Assembly (NCBI GenBank): GCA_020059765.1
Contig: JAGVBM010000189.1
Coordinates: 1 to 8,235 of the forward strand
Reading direction: 5' to 3'
Origin: Bacillota bacterium
GTDB taxonomy: Bacteria; Bacillota; Bacilli; Tumebacillales; Effusibacillaceae
Length of the DNA: 8,235 nucleotides
The position numbers and the translations under genes are program-made. Below are positions 1 through 6,927 of the stretch, piece by piece (the stretch's first letter is position 1; every line of letters starts with the position of its first letter). The notes under the pieces were generated by a model. That model saw nothing but the letters and a program-made list of their open reading frames with translations. It searched no databases and was not told where the DNA came from.

Positions 1-419
1 CCCACAATCGAGGTTGGGGCCATTTGTCCGCCCGTCATTCCGTAAATCGCGTTGTTGACGAAAATCACGGTAATGTTTTCGCCGCGCGCGGCCGCATGTA
101 CAATTTCCGCTGTCCCGATCGATGCCAAATCTCCGTCTCCCTGGTAGGTAAAAACGAATCTGTCTTTCGGCAGCACCCGTTTCAACCCTGTGGCGACTGC
201 CGGCGCCCTGCCGTGGGCCGCCTGGGTCATATCGCAATTGAAATATTCGTAGGACAACACGGAACAGCCGACGGATGCAACCCCGACCGTGTCTTCCAGA
301 ATTCCCATCTCTTCCATAACTTCTCCCACCAACCGATGGATAATGCCATGGGTACACCCCGGACAATAATGGGTGGGTTTATCGGTTAACCCTTGTGTGC
401 GTTGAAATACCAGTTCCAT
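1..419 (-). CDS. 2-oxoacid:ferredoxin oxidoreductase beta subunit (TPP-binding), partial
   Basis: This is the thiamine-pyrophosphate-binding beta subunit of a 2-oxoacid:ferredoxin oxidoreductase (VOR/KOR type). The complex oxidises a 2-oxoacid with CoA to acyl-CoA and CO2 and reduces ferredoxin in the cytoplasm. About 139 residues are present and the C-terminal part runs off the left edge. Visible motifs are the YCPGCTHG segment (Cys19, Cys22) and a further Cys52 in VGCS, which in this family help bind the proximal 4Fe-4S cluster. The TPP motif starts at GDGD (residues 94-97) and ends in NN (122-123), followed by GGQMAPT (130-136). The ATG shares one base with the TAA stop of the alpha gene (TAATG), and a GGAGGTGA ribosome-binding site lies inside the end of the alpha gene, so the two are translationally coupled. 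A gamma subunit would be expected next, outside the window. The family call is firm; the exact 2-oxoacid substrate is inferred from the VorB-like partner. Confidence 0.93.
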   Translation of the reverse strand, partial: MELVFQRTQGLTDKPTHYCPGCTHGIIHRLVGEVMEEMGILEDTVGVASVGCSVLSYEYFNCDMTQAAHGRAPAVATGLKRVLPKDRFVFTYQGDGDLASIGTAEIVHAAARGENITVIFVNNAIYGMTGGQMAPTSIV

Positions 420-1480
420 TATTGCTCACCTCCGGCCAGTTGCGTGAGTTGTGCAAGAATCTCGTCACTATCGGGCACCATGCCGCCGGTTCGGCCGTAA
501 AAATGTACCGGTTTGCGTCCGTTGACCGCCAACCGCACATCCTCCACCATTTGACCGGCACTCATCTCCACCGTCAGATAAGCTTTCACCCGGTCTCTCG
601 TCTCCAGGAACGGCAGTTCCGGGAACGGCCAAAGGGTAATCGGTCGGATCAGACCGGCTTTGATTCCTTTTTCCCTGGCTTTCTGAATGGCGCTTTTGAC
701 GATTCGCGCCACTGTGCCGTAGGCGACAAATATATAGTCCGCATCATCGGTCAGATACATTTCATACCGCACTTCGTTCTTGGTAATCGTCGCATACTTC
801 TGTTGCAGGTGATTGTTGTGCACTTCCAGATCTGCCGGATCCAGCCGCAACGAGTTGGTGATTTTTCGTTCGCCGTCGCCCCGGGTGCCGGTCGTGGCCC
901 AATCTTTCGCCGGCAAGTCGAGATCTTGTTTTTCCGGAAATTCAACCGGCTCCATCATCTGCCCCAGCATGCCGTCTCCCAGCAGCAGCACCGGAGTACG
1001 GTAGCGGTCTGCCATATCAAAGGCTGCCTGCATCAAATCGACGATTTCCTGCAAGCTGGACGGTGCCAGTACGGGAATCCGGTAATCTCCATGACCGCCG
1101 CCTTTTGTCGCCTGGAAATAATCGGCTTGCCCCGGTTGAATGCTGCCCAATCCCGGACCGCCTCGCATCACGTTGACAATGACGGCAGGCAGTTCGGCAC
1201 CCACCAGATAGGATATCCCTTCCTGTTTCAAGCTGATTCCCGGGCTGGACGAAGAAGTCATCACACGAACCCCTGCGCTTGCCGCGCCATACACCATGTT
1301 AATCGCCGCAACTTCACTCTCCGCCTGCAAAAACAGTCCGCCCACTTCCGGCAAGCGTCTGGCCATGTAGGCCACCAGTTCGCTTTGCGGCGTAATCGGG
1401 TAGCCGAAAAAATACTTGCAGTCAGCTTGCACAGCCGCTTCCGCAATGACTTCATTGCCTTTCATCAACACTTTTCCCAT
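419..1480 (-). CDS. vorB: 2-oxoacid:ferredoxin oxidoreductase alpha subunit (VorB-type)
   Basis: This 353-residue protein is the alpha (pyrimidine-binding) subunit of a ferredoxin-dependent 2-oxoacid dehydrogenase. It most resembles proteins annotated as 3-methyl-2-oxobutanoate dehydrogenase subunit VorB. Seen in sequence: the GYPITP motif at residues 26-31, an AESE segment at 53-56 (the conserved Glu region facing TPP), [10 protein letters not shown] at 75-84, and RGGPGLG at 106-112 followed by QPGQADY. The transketolase C-terminal-like domain fills roughly the last third, including VAYGTVARI and [14 protein letters not shown] segments. The length is typical for a stand-alone alpha subunit not fused to gamma. 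The ATG at 1478-1480 is preceded by a purine-rich GGGGAGAGGA ribosome-binding site. The gene lies 27 bases downstream of the ferredoxin subunit gene and overlaps the beta gene start by one base. With its neighbours it should convert branched-chain 2-oxoacids to acyl-CoA. VOR and KOR alpha subunits are close, so 2-oxoglutarate specificity is not excluded. Confidence 0.94.
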   Translation of the reverse strand: MGKVLMKGNEVIAEAAVQADCKYFFGYPITPQSELVAYMARRLPEVGGLFLQAESEVAAINMVYGAASAGVRVMTSSSSPGISLKQEGISYLVGAELPAVIVNVMRGGPGLGSIQPGQADYFQATKGGGHGDYRIPVLAPSSLQEIVDLMQAAFDMADRYRTPVLLLGDGMLGQMMEPVEFPEKQDLDLPAKDWATTGTRGDGERKITNSLRLDPADLEVHNNHLQQKYATITKNEVRYEMYLTDDADYIFVAYGTVARIVKSAIQKAREKGIKAGLIRPITLWPFPELPFLETRDRVKAYLTVEMSAGQMVEDVRLAVNGRKPVHFYGRTGGMVPDSDEILAQLTQLAGGEQ

Positions 1481-1507
1481 CGGTCCTCTCCCCTTTCCAC
1501 TGCTCGA

Positions 1508-1735
1508 TCAAGCCGTTTTCTGTTTGTCGGGCCGATAGACGGTAATCACTCCGTCAGGGCACACTCTTCCGCAGGCTGCGCAGCTGATGCACGCTTCCTG
1601 CTCCATAACCGCAGCCGGTCGATATCCTTTACCATTCAGATGCTCGGCCAGAGAAATAATCCCTTTCGGACAGACTGACACGCACAACCCGCAGCCTTTG
1701 CAATACTCTTCGTTAAAGACAACACGCGGTTCCAT
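1508..1735 (-). CDS. ferredoxin-type (delta) subunit with two 4Fe-4S clusters
   Basis: This 75-residue protein is the small electron-transfer (delta-like) subunit of the 2-oxoacid:ferredoxin oxidoreductase. Two classic CxxCxxCxxxCP motifs are seen: Cys12, 15, 18 and 22, and Cys49, 52, 55 and 59. Each is followed by Pro, the pattern of bacterial 2[4Fe-4S] ferredoxins. It would carry electrons from the TPP site and the beta-subunit cluster to free ferredoxin. No signal peptide or membrane segment is present, so it is cytoplasmic. The ATG at 1733-1735 has a strong GGGAGGGAG ribosome-binding site about 6-7 bases upstream. The gene follows the P-loop ATPase by 13 bases and precedes vorB, so it belongs to the same transcript. 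A short Lys/Gln-rich tail ends the protein. The fold is certain; the role as a dedicated subunit rather than a free ferredoxin is inferred from its position. Confidence 0.93.
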   Translation of the reverse strand: MEPRVVFNEEYCKGCGLCVSVCPKGIISLAEHLNGKGYRPAAVMEQEACISCAACGRVCPDGVITVYRPDKQKTA

Positions 1736-1748
1736 CTTTTCTCCCTCC

Positions 1749-2429
1749 CTACACGGATTCCCATGGCAATTTCATAAAACGCTGCATATACATCAGGCGA
1801 TGCTCAAAAGAAAGCGCTTTCAGTTCATCGGCCAGATGATCGGAAACAGTGGTGAACAAAAGGGGGATTCCCAGTTGTTCACTGGCTTGTTCGGCGAAAG
1901 CAATCCCATTTTCAATGTCCGCAACTTGCGTATCCCGGCCCAAATGGGTGTTGTTGATCAAAGCGGATACCTGCAGACGTGAAACGGCCTCGATTTGACG
2001 AATCGTTTCCGCGATTCCCTCGACAGTGCTGACATAGGGACGATTTCCGTTGACCACAAAAATCATTTGGTATTCCTGCTTGCGGATTTCGTTGGAAAAT
2101 TGTCCGAGTGCCGTTGCGCCGTCCTTGTCTCCCCCCACATCAATCACCACGTGATACCGGGGATCAAGCAGGACGCGATGCAGCTCTCCCGTAACAATCG
2201 GCAGGTCGGCTGTCGCCAGTTGACCTTTGGGGGCAATCAATTCAATCCCCAATCTGTCAAAATCGGTCTGCACTTCCCGTGAACGGAAATAGGGATTGAT
2301 CACATCCAGGTCGGCAATCGCCACATACGGTTTTTGGCGCTTCTGCCGGAAAGCCAGGTTAATGGCAATCTCCGTTTTTCCGCTGCCGAAATGGCCTGTC
2401 AGTATTTGGATCCTTTGCTCACTACTCAT
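1749..2429 (-). CDS. P-loop ATPase of the MinD/ParA/CobQ class, first gene of the oxidoreductase operon
   Basis: This 226-residue protein is a soluble nucleotide-binding protein of the SIMIBI class. The Walker A motif is GHFGSGKT (residues 12-19). It is followed by ADLDVINPYFRSRE (39-52), where these proteins often carry their switch I residues, and by VIDVGGDKDGA (95-105) as Walker B/switch II. An NNTH segment (159-162) sits where related G-proteins carry the base-recognition loop. There is no deviant-Walker lysine of the MinD type (KGGxGKT), no CxxC metal motif and no membrane helix. I chose the ATG at 2427-2429 because GGAGGT lies eight bases upstream. An in-frame ATG at 2564 would add 45 residues with no family character. 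It is co-transcribed with the oxidoreductase subunits, 13 bases ahead of the ferredoxin gene. To my knowledge proteins of this type recur beside VOR genes in Firmicutes, but no function is established. A chaperone role in cluster or complex assembly is inference only. Confidence 0.85.
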   Translation of the reverse strand: MSSEQRIQILTGHFGSGKTEIAINLAFRQKRQKPYVAIADLDVINPYFRSREVQTDFDRLGIELIAPKGQLATADLPIVTGELHRVLLDPRYHVVIDVGGDKDGATALGQFSNEIRKQEYQMIFVVNGNRPYVSTVEGIAETIRQIEAVSRLQVSALINNTHLGRDTQVADIENGIAFAEQASEQLGIPLLFTTVSDHLADELKALSFEHRLMYMQRFMKLPWESV

Positions 2430-2437
2430 CGTGAACG

Positions 2438-2443
2438 ACCTCC
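2438..2443 (-). promoter_or_regulatory. ribosome-binding site that fixes the P-loop ATPase start
   Basis: GGAGGT on the minus strand, eight bases before the ATG at 2427-2429. It favours this start over the in-frame ATG at 2562-2564, which has no comparable site and would add a non-conserved 45-residue extension. Confidence 0.85.
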
Positions 2444-2478
2444 AACAAAGATTTTTTGATTTGTGTCGTTCTAATTTC

Positions 2479-2484
2479 ATTATA
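2479..2484 (-). promoter_or_regulatory. candidate -10 box for the oxidoreductase operon
   Basis: A perfect TATAAT on the minus strand, about 50 bases upstream of the ATPase start codon, which would give a leader of roughly 40 bases. No convincing -35 hexamer lies 16-18 bases upstream (the sequence there is CCTCCG-like), and there is no TG extension. If it is a promoter it is weak or activator-dependent. A 14-bp palindrome (2486-2499) abuts it. Confidence 0.35.
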
Positions 2485-2545
2485 ATTTTCCCCGGAAAAA
2501 ACGGAGGTTGACGGGATGCATTAATTGTGTCTTTTTTTCGAAATT

Positions 2546-2564
2546 TTGTATTAACTTTATACAA
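2546..2564. promoter_or_regulatory. 19-bp near-perfect palindrome, candidate operator of the oxidoreductase operon
   Basis: TTGTATTAACTTTATACAA reads as an inverted repeat in which eight of nine base pairs match around a central C. The arms TTGTAT and ATACAA are perfect, and the inner AA/TT also pairs. It lies in non-coding DNA 117 bases upstream of the ATPase start. Its size and symmetry fit a dimeric helix-turn-helix repressor such as TetR or GntR, but I do not recognise the motif as that of a named regulator. On the minus strand it contains TATAAA and TTAATA, so it could overlap a promoter. Confidence 0.4.
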
Positions 2565-2648
2565 TTTTCAGTAAGATTGAATGATTTGCTTCTGCGATTC
2601 AGTACTTCATAATTGTCGATCGCAAAAAAGGAACCTGCTATCAAGTAC

Positions 2649-2690
2649 AAAAAAATTATCCCGCATCACCATAAGAGTGGTACGGGATAA
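2649..2690 (-). terminator. rho-independent terminator of the glycolate oxidase operon
   Basis: On the minus strand, 47 bases after the GlcD stop codon, TTATCCCG and CGGGATAA form a perfect 8-bp stem (2656-2663 with 2683-2690). After one mismatch a further five pairs, one of them G-T, extend the stem (2665-2669 with 2677-2681) and close a seven-base loop at 2670-2676. Seven T residues follow on the minus strand (2649-2655 as A on the plus strand). The T-run is only on the minus-strand side, so it ends the glc transcript and separates it from the oxidoreductase operon. Confidence 0.9.
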
Positions 2691-2737
2691 CTAATTATTG
2701 TTTTCCTGACTTTTGGAAGTTCCTAGCCACGAACCGT

Positions 2738-4162
2738 TTAATGCGCGTGCGCCGCATCCTTGACTTCGACACAGCGGGAAGGTTTCGGGAACAATTTGTC
2801 CGGATTGCACAGGTTGTCAGGGTTGAATACCCGCATGATCGCCACCTGCGCGTCAATTTCCTCTTGCGTAAATACTTTCAGCATGTCTTGCTGCTTCTCG
2901 ATTCCTACGCCGTGTTCGCCGGTAATGGTGCCGCCAACATCAGCACAAGCCTGCAGGACTTCGGAACCGACTTGAATGGCCAATTCCGTCTCGCCCGGTT
3001 TCTTTGCATCAAACAAAATCAGCGGGTGCAGGTTGCCGTCCCCGGCATGGAACACGTTGGCGATCCGCAGACCGGAACGTTCGCTGATTTCGCTGATTCG
3101 TCTCAGCACTTCCGGCAAACGGCTGCGCGGAATCACCCCGTCCTGCACCACATAATCGGGTGACAGGCGGCCCATGGCACCAAATGCGGTTTTCCGGTTG
3201 GACCACCATAGGGTGCGTTCCTTCTCCGACTGCGCCACACGTACTTCCCGTACGTTGTATTCTTTGCAGATTTCGACGATCTGATCCGCCATATCTTCCA
3301 TTCCGGCTGTCAATCCGTCCAATTCGATGATCAGCACCGCCGCCAGGTCTTTTGGATAGCCGACCGGATAGGTGCCTTTTTCAACCCCTTCAATCGCCGT
3401 CTGATCCATCATCTCCAGAGCACCGGGAATAACCCCGTTAGCAATGATTGCCGAAACGGTCTGGCTGGCATCATCCACCGAATCAAACAACGCCAACACG
3501 GTCTTTACGCCTTGCGGTTTTTTCAGAATACGGACGTACGCCTTCGTTACAATCCCCATCGTACCTTCCGAACCGACAACCACGCCGGTTAGGTCATATC
3601 CCGGCATATCAGGCACTTTACCTCCGACAGTAACCAATTCTCCATCGGGCAGCACCATCTCGAGACCCAGCACATGGTTGGTGGTGACCCCATATTTCAG
3701 ACAGTGGGGGCCGCCCGCATTTTCCGCCACGTTGCCGCCGATGGTGCAGGACATTCCACTGGACGGATCCGGTGCGTAATAATACCCTTCATTTGAGATC
3801 GCGTTGGTCAGTTTCAGATTGACATGCCCCGGCTCGACGATGGCCGTTCGGTTCTTGTAGTCGACTTCCAGCAGCCGTCGCATTTTGACCAGGCTGATCA
3901 ACACTTCCCCGTTAATCGGGATCGCCCCGCCGGACAAGCCGGTGCCGGCGCCTCGCGGAATGAACGGAATCTTGTGTTTGTTCAACACTTTGACAACCTG
4001 TTCGACTTCTGCTGCCGTTTGCGGGAATACAACCGCCCTCGGCAGCGCTTTCTTGATCGTAAAGCCGTCACATTCATAGGGCCGGAGATCATCCGGTTTG
4101 TAGATCACCGACCGTTCGCCGACAATCTGTTGCAGTTCCAATATCCATGCTTCCAGACTCAT
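2738..4162 (-). CDS. glcD: glycolate oxidase FAD subunit GlcD
   Basis: This 474-residue flavoprotein is the catalytic subunit of glycolate oxidase, which oxidises glycolate (and often D-lactate) to the 2-oxoacid. The N-terminal PCMH-type FAD domain (about residues 40-220) shows PRGAGTGLSGGA (69-80), the pyrophosphate-binding stretch, then APDPSS (130-135) and GGNVAENAGGP (142-152). The C-terminal FAD-oxidase domain carries HAGDGNLH (372-379) and GEHGVG (415-420), which supply the conserved active-site His residues of the GlcD/D-lactate dehydrogenase family. There is no signal peptide. Length fits Bacillus YsfC-type proteins and is slightly short of E. coli GlcD. The ATG overlaps the TGA of glcF by four bases (ATGA), so translation is coupled. 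It is the last gene of the operon and is followed by a terminator. Related subunits act on D-lactate or 2-hydroxyglutarate, so glycolate is the most likely substrate rather than a proven one. The protein ends in a short Ala/His tail. Confidence 0.93.
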   Translation of the reverse strand: MSLEAWILELQQIVGERSVIYKPDDLRPYECDGFTIKKALPRAVVFPQTAAEVEQVVKVLNKHKIPFIPRGAGTGLSGGAIPINGEVLISLVKMRRLLEVDYKNRTAIVEPGHVNLKLTNAISNEGYYYAPDPSSGMSCTIGGNVAENAGGPHCLKYGVTTNHVLGLEMVLPDGELVTVGGKVPDMPGYDLTGVVVGSEGTMGIVTKAYVRILKKPQGVKTVLALFDSVDDASQTVSAIIANGVIPGALEMMDQTAIEGVEKGTYPVGYPKDLAAVLIIELDGLTAGMEDMADQIVEICKEYNVREVRVAQSEKERTLWWSNRKTAFGAMGRLSPDYVVQDGVIPRSRLPEVLRRISEISERSGLRIANVFHAGDGNLHPLILFDAKKPGETELAIQVGSEVLQACADVGGTITGEHGVGIEKQQDMLKVFTQEEIDAQVAIMRVFNPDNLCNPDKLFPKPSRCVEVKDAAHAH

Positions 4163-5538
4163 GCCCGTGCCTCCTCCCGTTGTGTCACTGACGCTTGCGA
4201 TTCATTCGCCAATCCTTGTTCCGCACGATAGGCCATGTCAAGCAACGAAACGGTGTGCATCACTTCCATGTCGGAACCCTTGCGGTGCACACCGGTGGCC
4301 ATTTGCATCATGCAACCCGGGTTGCCCATGGCAATGTAGGTGACACCGTCCGGCACATTGGCCATTTTGGCTTCAAGAATCGGACTTGCCATCTCCGGAT
4401 GGGTCAGGTTGTAAATCCCCGCCGATCCGCAGCAGCGATCGGAGTCGGCCATTTCAATCAACTCAACACCGGGAATGGAGCGCAGAATTTCCCGGGGCTG
4501 GGTTCTGATCTTTTGTGCATGGGCCAAGTGGCACGCGTCATGATAGGTGATCTTGACATTCAATTTGCCTTTCGGCGGTTCGTATCCCACTTCGACCAGA
4601 AACTCGGAGATGTCGCGAACTTTGTTCGTAAAATGTTCCGCTTTGTCACGGTAGTTCGGATCTGAATGCAAAAGTTCCGGATATTCTTTGACGGCAGCCC
4701 CGCACCCGGCCGCATTCATAATCACATACTCCACGCCGGCTGCCAAGAATGTGTCAATGTTCGTTCTCGCCATTTGCTTCGCAGTGTCCCGTTCGCCTGC
4801 ATGCACTTGCAAGGCTCCGCAGCAGGTTTGCGCTTGCGGAATCACCACATCGTACCCGTTGCGTGCCAACACGCGGGCGGTTGCCATGTTGATGTCAGCG
4901 AACATGACGTCCATGACACAGCCGACCACCAATCCGACTGTTCCCCGCTTTTCGCCGATGGCGTGCACAACCGGCGGCAGCGCTTCCCGTGACGTTTTTT
5001 CAGGAATTAAGGGCAGCACCGCTTCCATCTCCTGCATATGTTTCGGGAACAGCTTCATGATCCCCAAGCCGCGAGTTGCTTTTTGCAAACCGGACTTCTG
5101 ATAGAAACGCATCAATTTTCCGATTTTTTGCAAGCGATCCGGGTGCGGGAAGATCTTTTTCAGCATCAGATCGCTAAACATGCCTTTTACCCCTGTCAAA
5201 GGCTGGGCCTGCCGAATCTGGCCGCGGGCCTCTTCAATTAGGGTTCCGACCTGTACACCCGACGGACAGGCGGTTTCACAAGCTCGGCAGTCCAGACAAC
5301 GGAAGACTGGGTCAACAAATGCGTCGTTGATATTCATCAGTCCGTCGTTGACTAGGTTGATCAAATAGACACGGCCACGGGGCGATTGTGCTTCAATCCC
5401 CGTTTCCAAGTAGGTGGGACAAGCTTGCAGACATAATCCGCAATGCACGCAAACCGACAATTTGTCCGGATTGGGCGGATCCGGCCATTTAAAATTCGAT
5501 TGTTCCAGCATGGCTGCCAATTGTGTGTGTTCGCTCAT
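4159..5538 (-). CDS. glcF: glycolate oxidase iron-sulfur subunit GlcF
   Basis: This 459-residue protein carries electrons from the flavin subunits towards the quinone pool. Near the N-terminus are two 4Fe-4S motifs, CxxCxxCxxxCP, with Cys30, 33, 36 and 40 and Cys81, 84, 87 and 91. The C-terminal half has two cysteine-rich CCG domains: Cys207 with the CCG at 239-241, then Cys279, and Cys336 with the CCG at 369-371, then Cys409. This is the layout of GlcF, and of the LutA, GlpC and HdrB Fe-S proteins. No membrane helix is evident, so attachment is probably peripheral. The start at 5536-5538 is chosen because AGGAGGGA lies seven bases upstream. An ATG six codons earlier (5554-5556) overlaps that site and is unlikely. 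The gene starts one base after the glcE stop and its TGA overlaps the glcD ATG. Length is above E. coli GlcF (about 407) and near Bacillus YsfD. Confidence 0.93.
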   Translation of the reverse strand: MSEHTQLAAMLEQSNFKWPDPPNPDKLSVCVHCGLCLQACPTYLETGIEAQSPRGRVYLINLVNDGLMNINDAFVDPVFRCLDCRACETACPSGVQVGTLIEEARGQIRQAQPLTGVKGMFSDLMLKKIFPHPDRLQKIGKLMRFYQKSGLQKATRGLGIMKLFPKHMQEMEAVLPLIPEKTSREALPPVVHAIGEKRGTVGLVVGCVMDVMFADINMATARVLARNGYDVVIPQAQTCCGALQVHAGERDTAKQMARTNIDTFLAAGVEYVIMNAAGCGAAVKEYPELLHSDPNYRDKAEHFTNKVRDISEFLVEVGYEPPKGKLNVKITYHDACHLAHAQKIRTQPREILRSIPGVELIEMADSDRCCGSAGIYNLTHPEMASPILEAKMANVPDGVTYIAMGNPGCMMQMATGVHRKGSDMEVMHTVSLLDMAYRAEQGLANESQASVTQREEARA

Positions 5539-5539
5539 G

Positions 5540-6850
5540 TCAGATCCCTCCTGCATAACGTCCGGGGCTCATAATTCCGGCCGGATCGACGGTCTGTTTG
5601 ATGCCTTTCATTAACGACAACCCGCCGCTCGCATTTCCCCAAACGCCCACTTGTTGTTTCAATGCCGACTCGCCGTACTCCAGCACCAAGTACCCGTCAT
5701 TTTCTTCCGCCAGTCGGCGCATGTCGACTGTCGTTTCCGACAAAATGGCCGAGTTGTCGGATTGCAAAAGCAATCGCAACGTACCTACACCCAAACTGAC
5801 CGAATACTGCAACAATATGTTACGCTCCGCCGCCATTCGTTCAAACGCGGCAAGCAAGTCTGTCATGCGGGAAATCGGAAAACCGGCTCGCAGCACAATC
5901 GAATCGGATGCCGTTTGATCCAGATTGATCATGGTGCCCGGCCAACTCTTTTCCGCTGCTTCTCCAGCCAACACGCGAATCTGCATGTCTCCGCCGATTG
6001 CGGTTGCAAATTCACGAATTCTGTTTTCCTGATACCTTGCAGCCGCTTCCACTTCGTCACTGCCAATCCATAACTGGTAGGACGCGGAACCTCCAGCTGC
6101 TTGATAAGTCAGTTCCAAAGTGCTTGGCACCAATTCGGAAGCCAATACCCGTTCCGCCAATTGGATCAACGAATTGCGGTTGCGGCTCTCGATCGCCACC
6201 AATTCCCGATGTTTCGGATAGGGACGTACTTTTAAAGTGATTTCGGTAACAAATGCCAATGTCCCGTACGATCCGACAAACAGTTTGGTCATATCGTATC
6301 CGGCCACATTTTTCACCACTTTGCCGCCCGAGCGAACCACCTGCCCGTTTGGATACACAACCCGCAACCCGATTACAAAGTCTCGCCATGAACCGTACAG
6401 GATACGTTCAGGCCCGCCGAAAGCGGTTACAGCCAATCCGCCGACAGTCGAATCCTGCGATGGCGCAGTCAATGGAACAAATTGCCCGTGCTCTCGCAAA
6501 TAGGCTTGCATTTCCGCATACGGTGTTCCTGCCTGCACGGTGATGGTCAGATCCCCGATCGAATGTTCCACGATCCCCGACAATCGTTTGGATGAAACCA
6601 CAATATTGGCGCGGCGCGGCGCGGCGCCCACATGCAGGCTGGCTCCGTTCCCGCTTGGTATGACCGCCAGATCATGTTGTTCCGCATAGCCCAATACAGC
6701 GGCAACCTCTGCTTCACTGCCCGGCTCCACATACCAAATATCCGCCTCGTGCAGGTCGAGTTTCCGCTTCAACTCTTCCGGGCACTCCTTGACATAATCA
6801 GCGCCAACCAATCTTTCCAAGTCTGTTCGAATCGCTACCACGTCAATCAC
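5540..6850 (-). CDS. glcE: glycolate oxidase FAD-binding subunit GlcE-like
   Basis: This 436-residue flavoprotein is the second FAD-binding subunit of glycolate oxidase. The FAD-binding domain shows PSGNGASLHVG (65-75), a GTPYAEMQAYL region near 108-118, and the family-defining block from GGKVVKNVAGYDMTK (175-189) to GSYGTLAFVTE (193-203). The C-terminal part resembles the FAD-oxidase cap. It lacks the GlcD-type HAGDGN and GEHGVG motifs, as expected for GlcE, and is about 85 residues longer than E. coli GlcE. It starts with GTG (6848-6850), seven bases after an AAAGGAGG ribosome-binding site. The next Met in frame lies well inside the FAD domain. It is the first gene of the operon, one base from glcF. 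A perfect (GGCGC)4 repeat at 6608-6627 lies inside it and encodes the AAPRR region near residue 78. Substrate assignment depends on GlcD and GlcF next to it. Confidence 0.91.
   Translation of the reverse strand: MIDVVAIRTDLERLVGADYVKECPEELKRKLDLHEADIWYVEPGSEAEVAAVLGYAEQHDLAVIPSGNGASLHVGAAPRRANIVVSSKRLSGIVEHSIGDLTITVQAGTPYAEMQAYLREHGQFVPLTAPSQDSTVGGLAVTAFGGPERILYGSWRDFVIGLRVVYPNGQVVRSGGKVVKNVAGYDMTKLFVGSYGTLAFVTEITLKVRPYPKHRELVAIESRNRNSLIQLAERVLASELVPSTLELTYQAAGGSASYQLWIGSDEVEAAARYQENRIREFATAIGGDMQIRVLAGEAAEKSWPGTMINLDQTASDSIVLRAGFPISRMTDLLAAFERMAAERNILLQYSVSLGVGTLRLLLQSDNSAILSETTVDMRRLAEENDGYLVLEYGESALKQQVGVWGNASGGLSLMKGIKQTVDPAGIMSPGRYAGGI
5546..5551 (-). promoter_or_regulatory. ribosome-binding site for glcF inside the end of glcE
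   Basis: GGAGGG on the minus strand, made of the last codons of glcE and seven bases from the ATG at 5536-5538. It settles the glcF start and makes its translation likely to depend on ribosomes finishing glcE. Confidence 0.85.
6608..6627. repeat. perfect tandem repeat (GGCGC)x4 inside glcE
   Basis: Four exact copies of the pentamer GGCGC occupy 20 bases within the FAD-domain coding region. The unit is not a multiple of three, so gain or loss of one copy would shift the reading frame. In the present frame it encodes an Ala/Pro/Arg stretch (AAPRR). Confidence 0.9.
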
Positions 6851-6857
6851 GGCAATC

Positions 6858-6865
6858 CCTCCTTT
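6858..6865 (-). promoter_or_regulatory. ribosome-binding site supporting the GTG start of glcE
   Basis: AAAGGAGG on the minus strand, seven bases before the GTG at 6848-6850. It supports a GTG start where no in-frame ATG is close. Confidence 0.85.
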
Positions 6866-6890
6866 AACTCCTCTAAATGTTTAACTCTTC
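6863..6890. repeat. imperfect direct repeat in the glcE leader
   Basis: TTTAACTCCTC (6863-6873) and TTTAACTCTTC (6880-6890) match in ten of eleven bases, with starts 17 bases apart. They lie just upstream of the glcE ribosome-binding site. They could be a regulator site or chance similarity of purine-rich leader sequence. Confidence 0.45.
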
Positions 6891-6927
6891 ATATGACCTG
6901 ATGATTCGGAAAAATGACTTAATAGAA

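Noticed and set aside
395..1678. Long open frame (427 codons) on the plus strand opposite vorB and the ferredoxin gene
   Set aside because: It has no recognisable domain and is rich in His, Arg and Ser in the manner of an antisense translation. It has no ribosome-binding site and lies opposite two certain genes.
2503..2523. Plus-strand GGAGG followed by ATG-CAT-TAA, a possible leader peptide start
   Set aside because: It encodes only two residues, with no plus-strand gene downstream.
2430..2564. 45-residue N-terminal extension of the P-loop ATPase
   Set aside because: The upstream ATG lacks a ribosome-binding site. The translated extension crosses the palindrome and TATAAT region and has no family character, while GGAGGT precedes the internal ATG.
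2621..2636. Sigma-54-like element (AGGTTCCTTTTTTGCG on minus), with GG and GC at the right spacing
   Set aside because: Only the GG and TTGC positions match; the CAC of TGGCAC is absent, and it lies about 200 bases from the gene in T-rich DNA, so it is probably chance.
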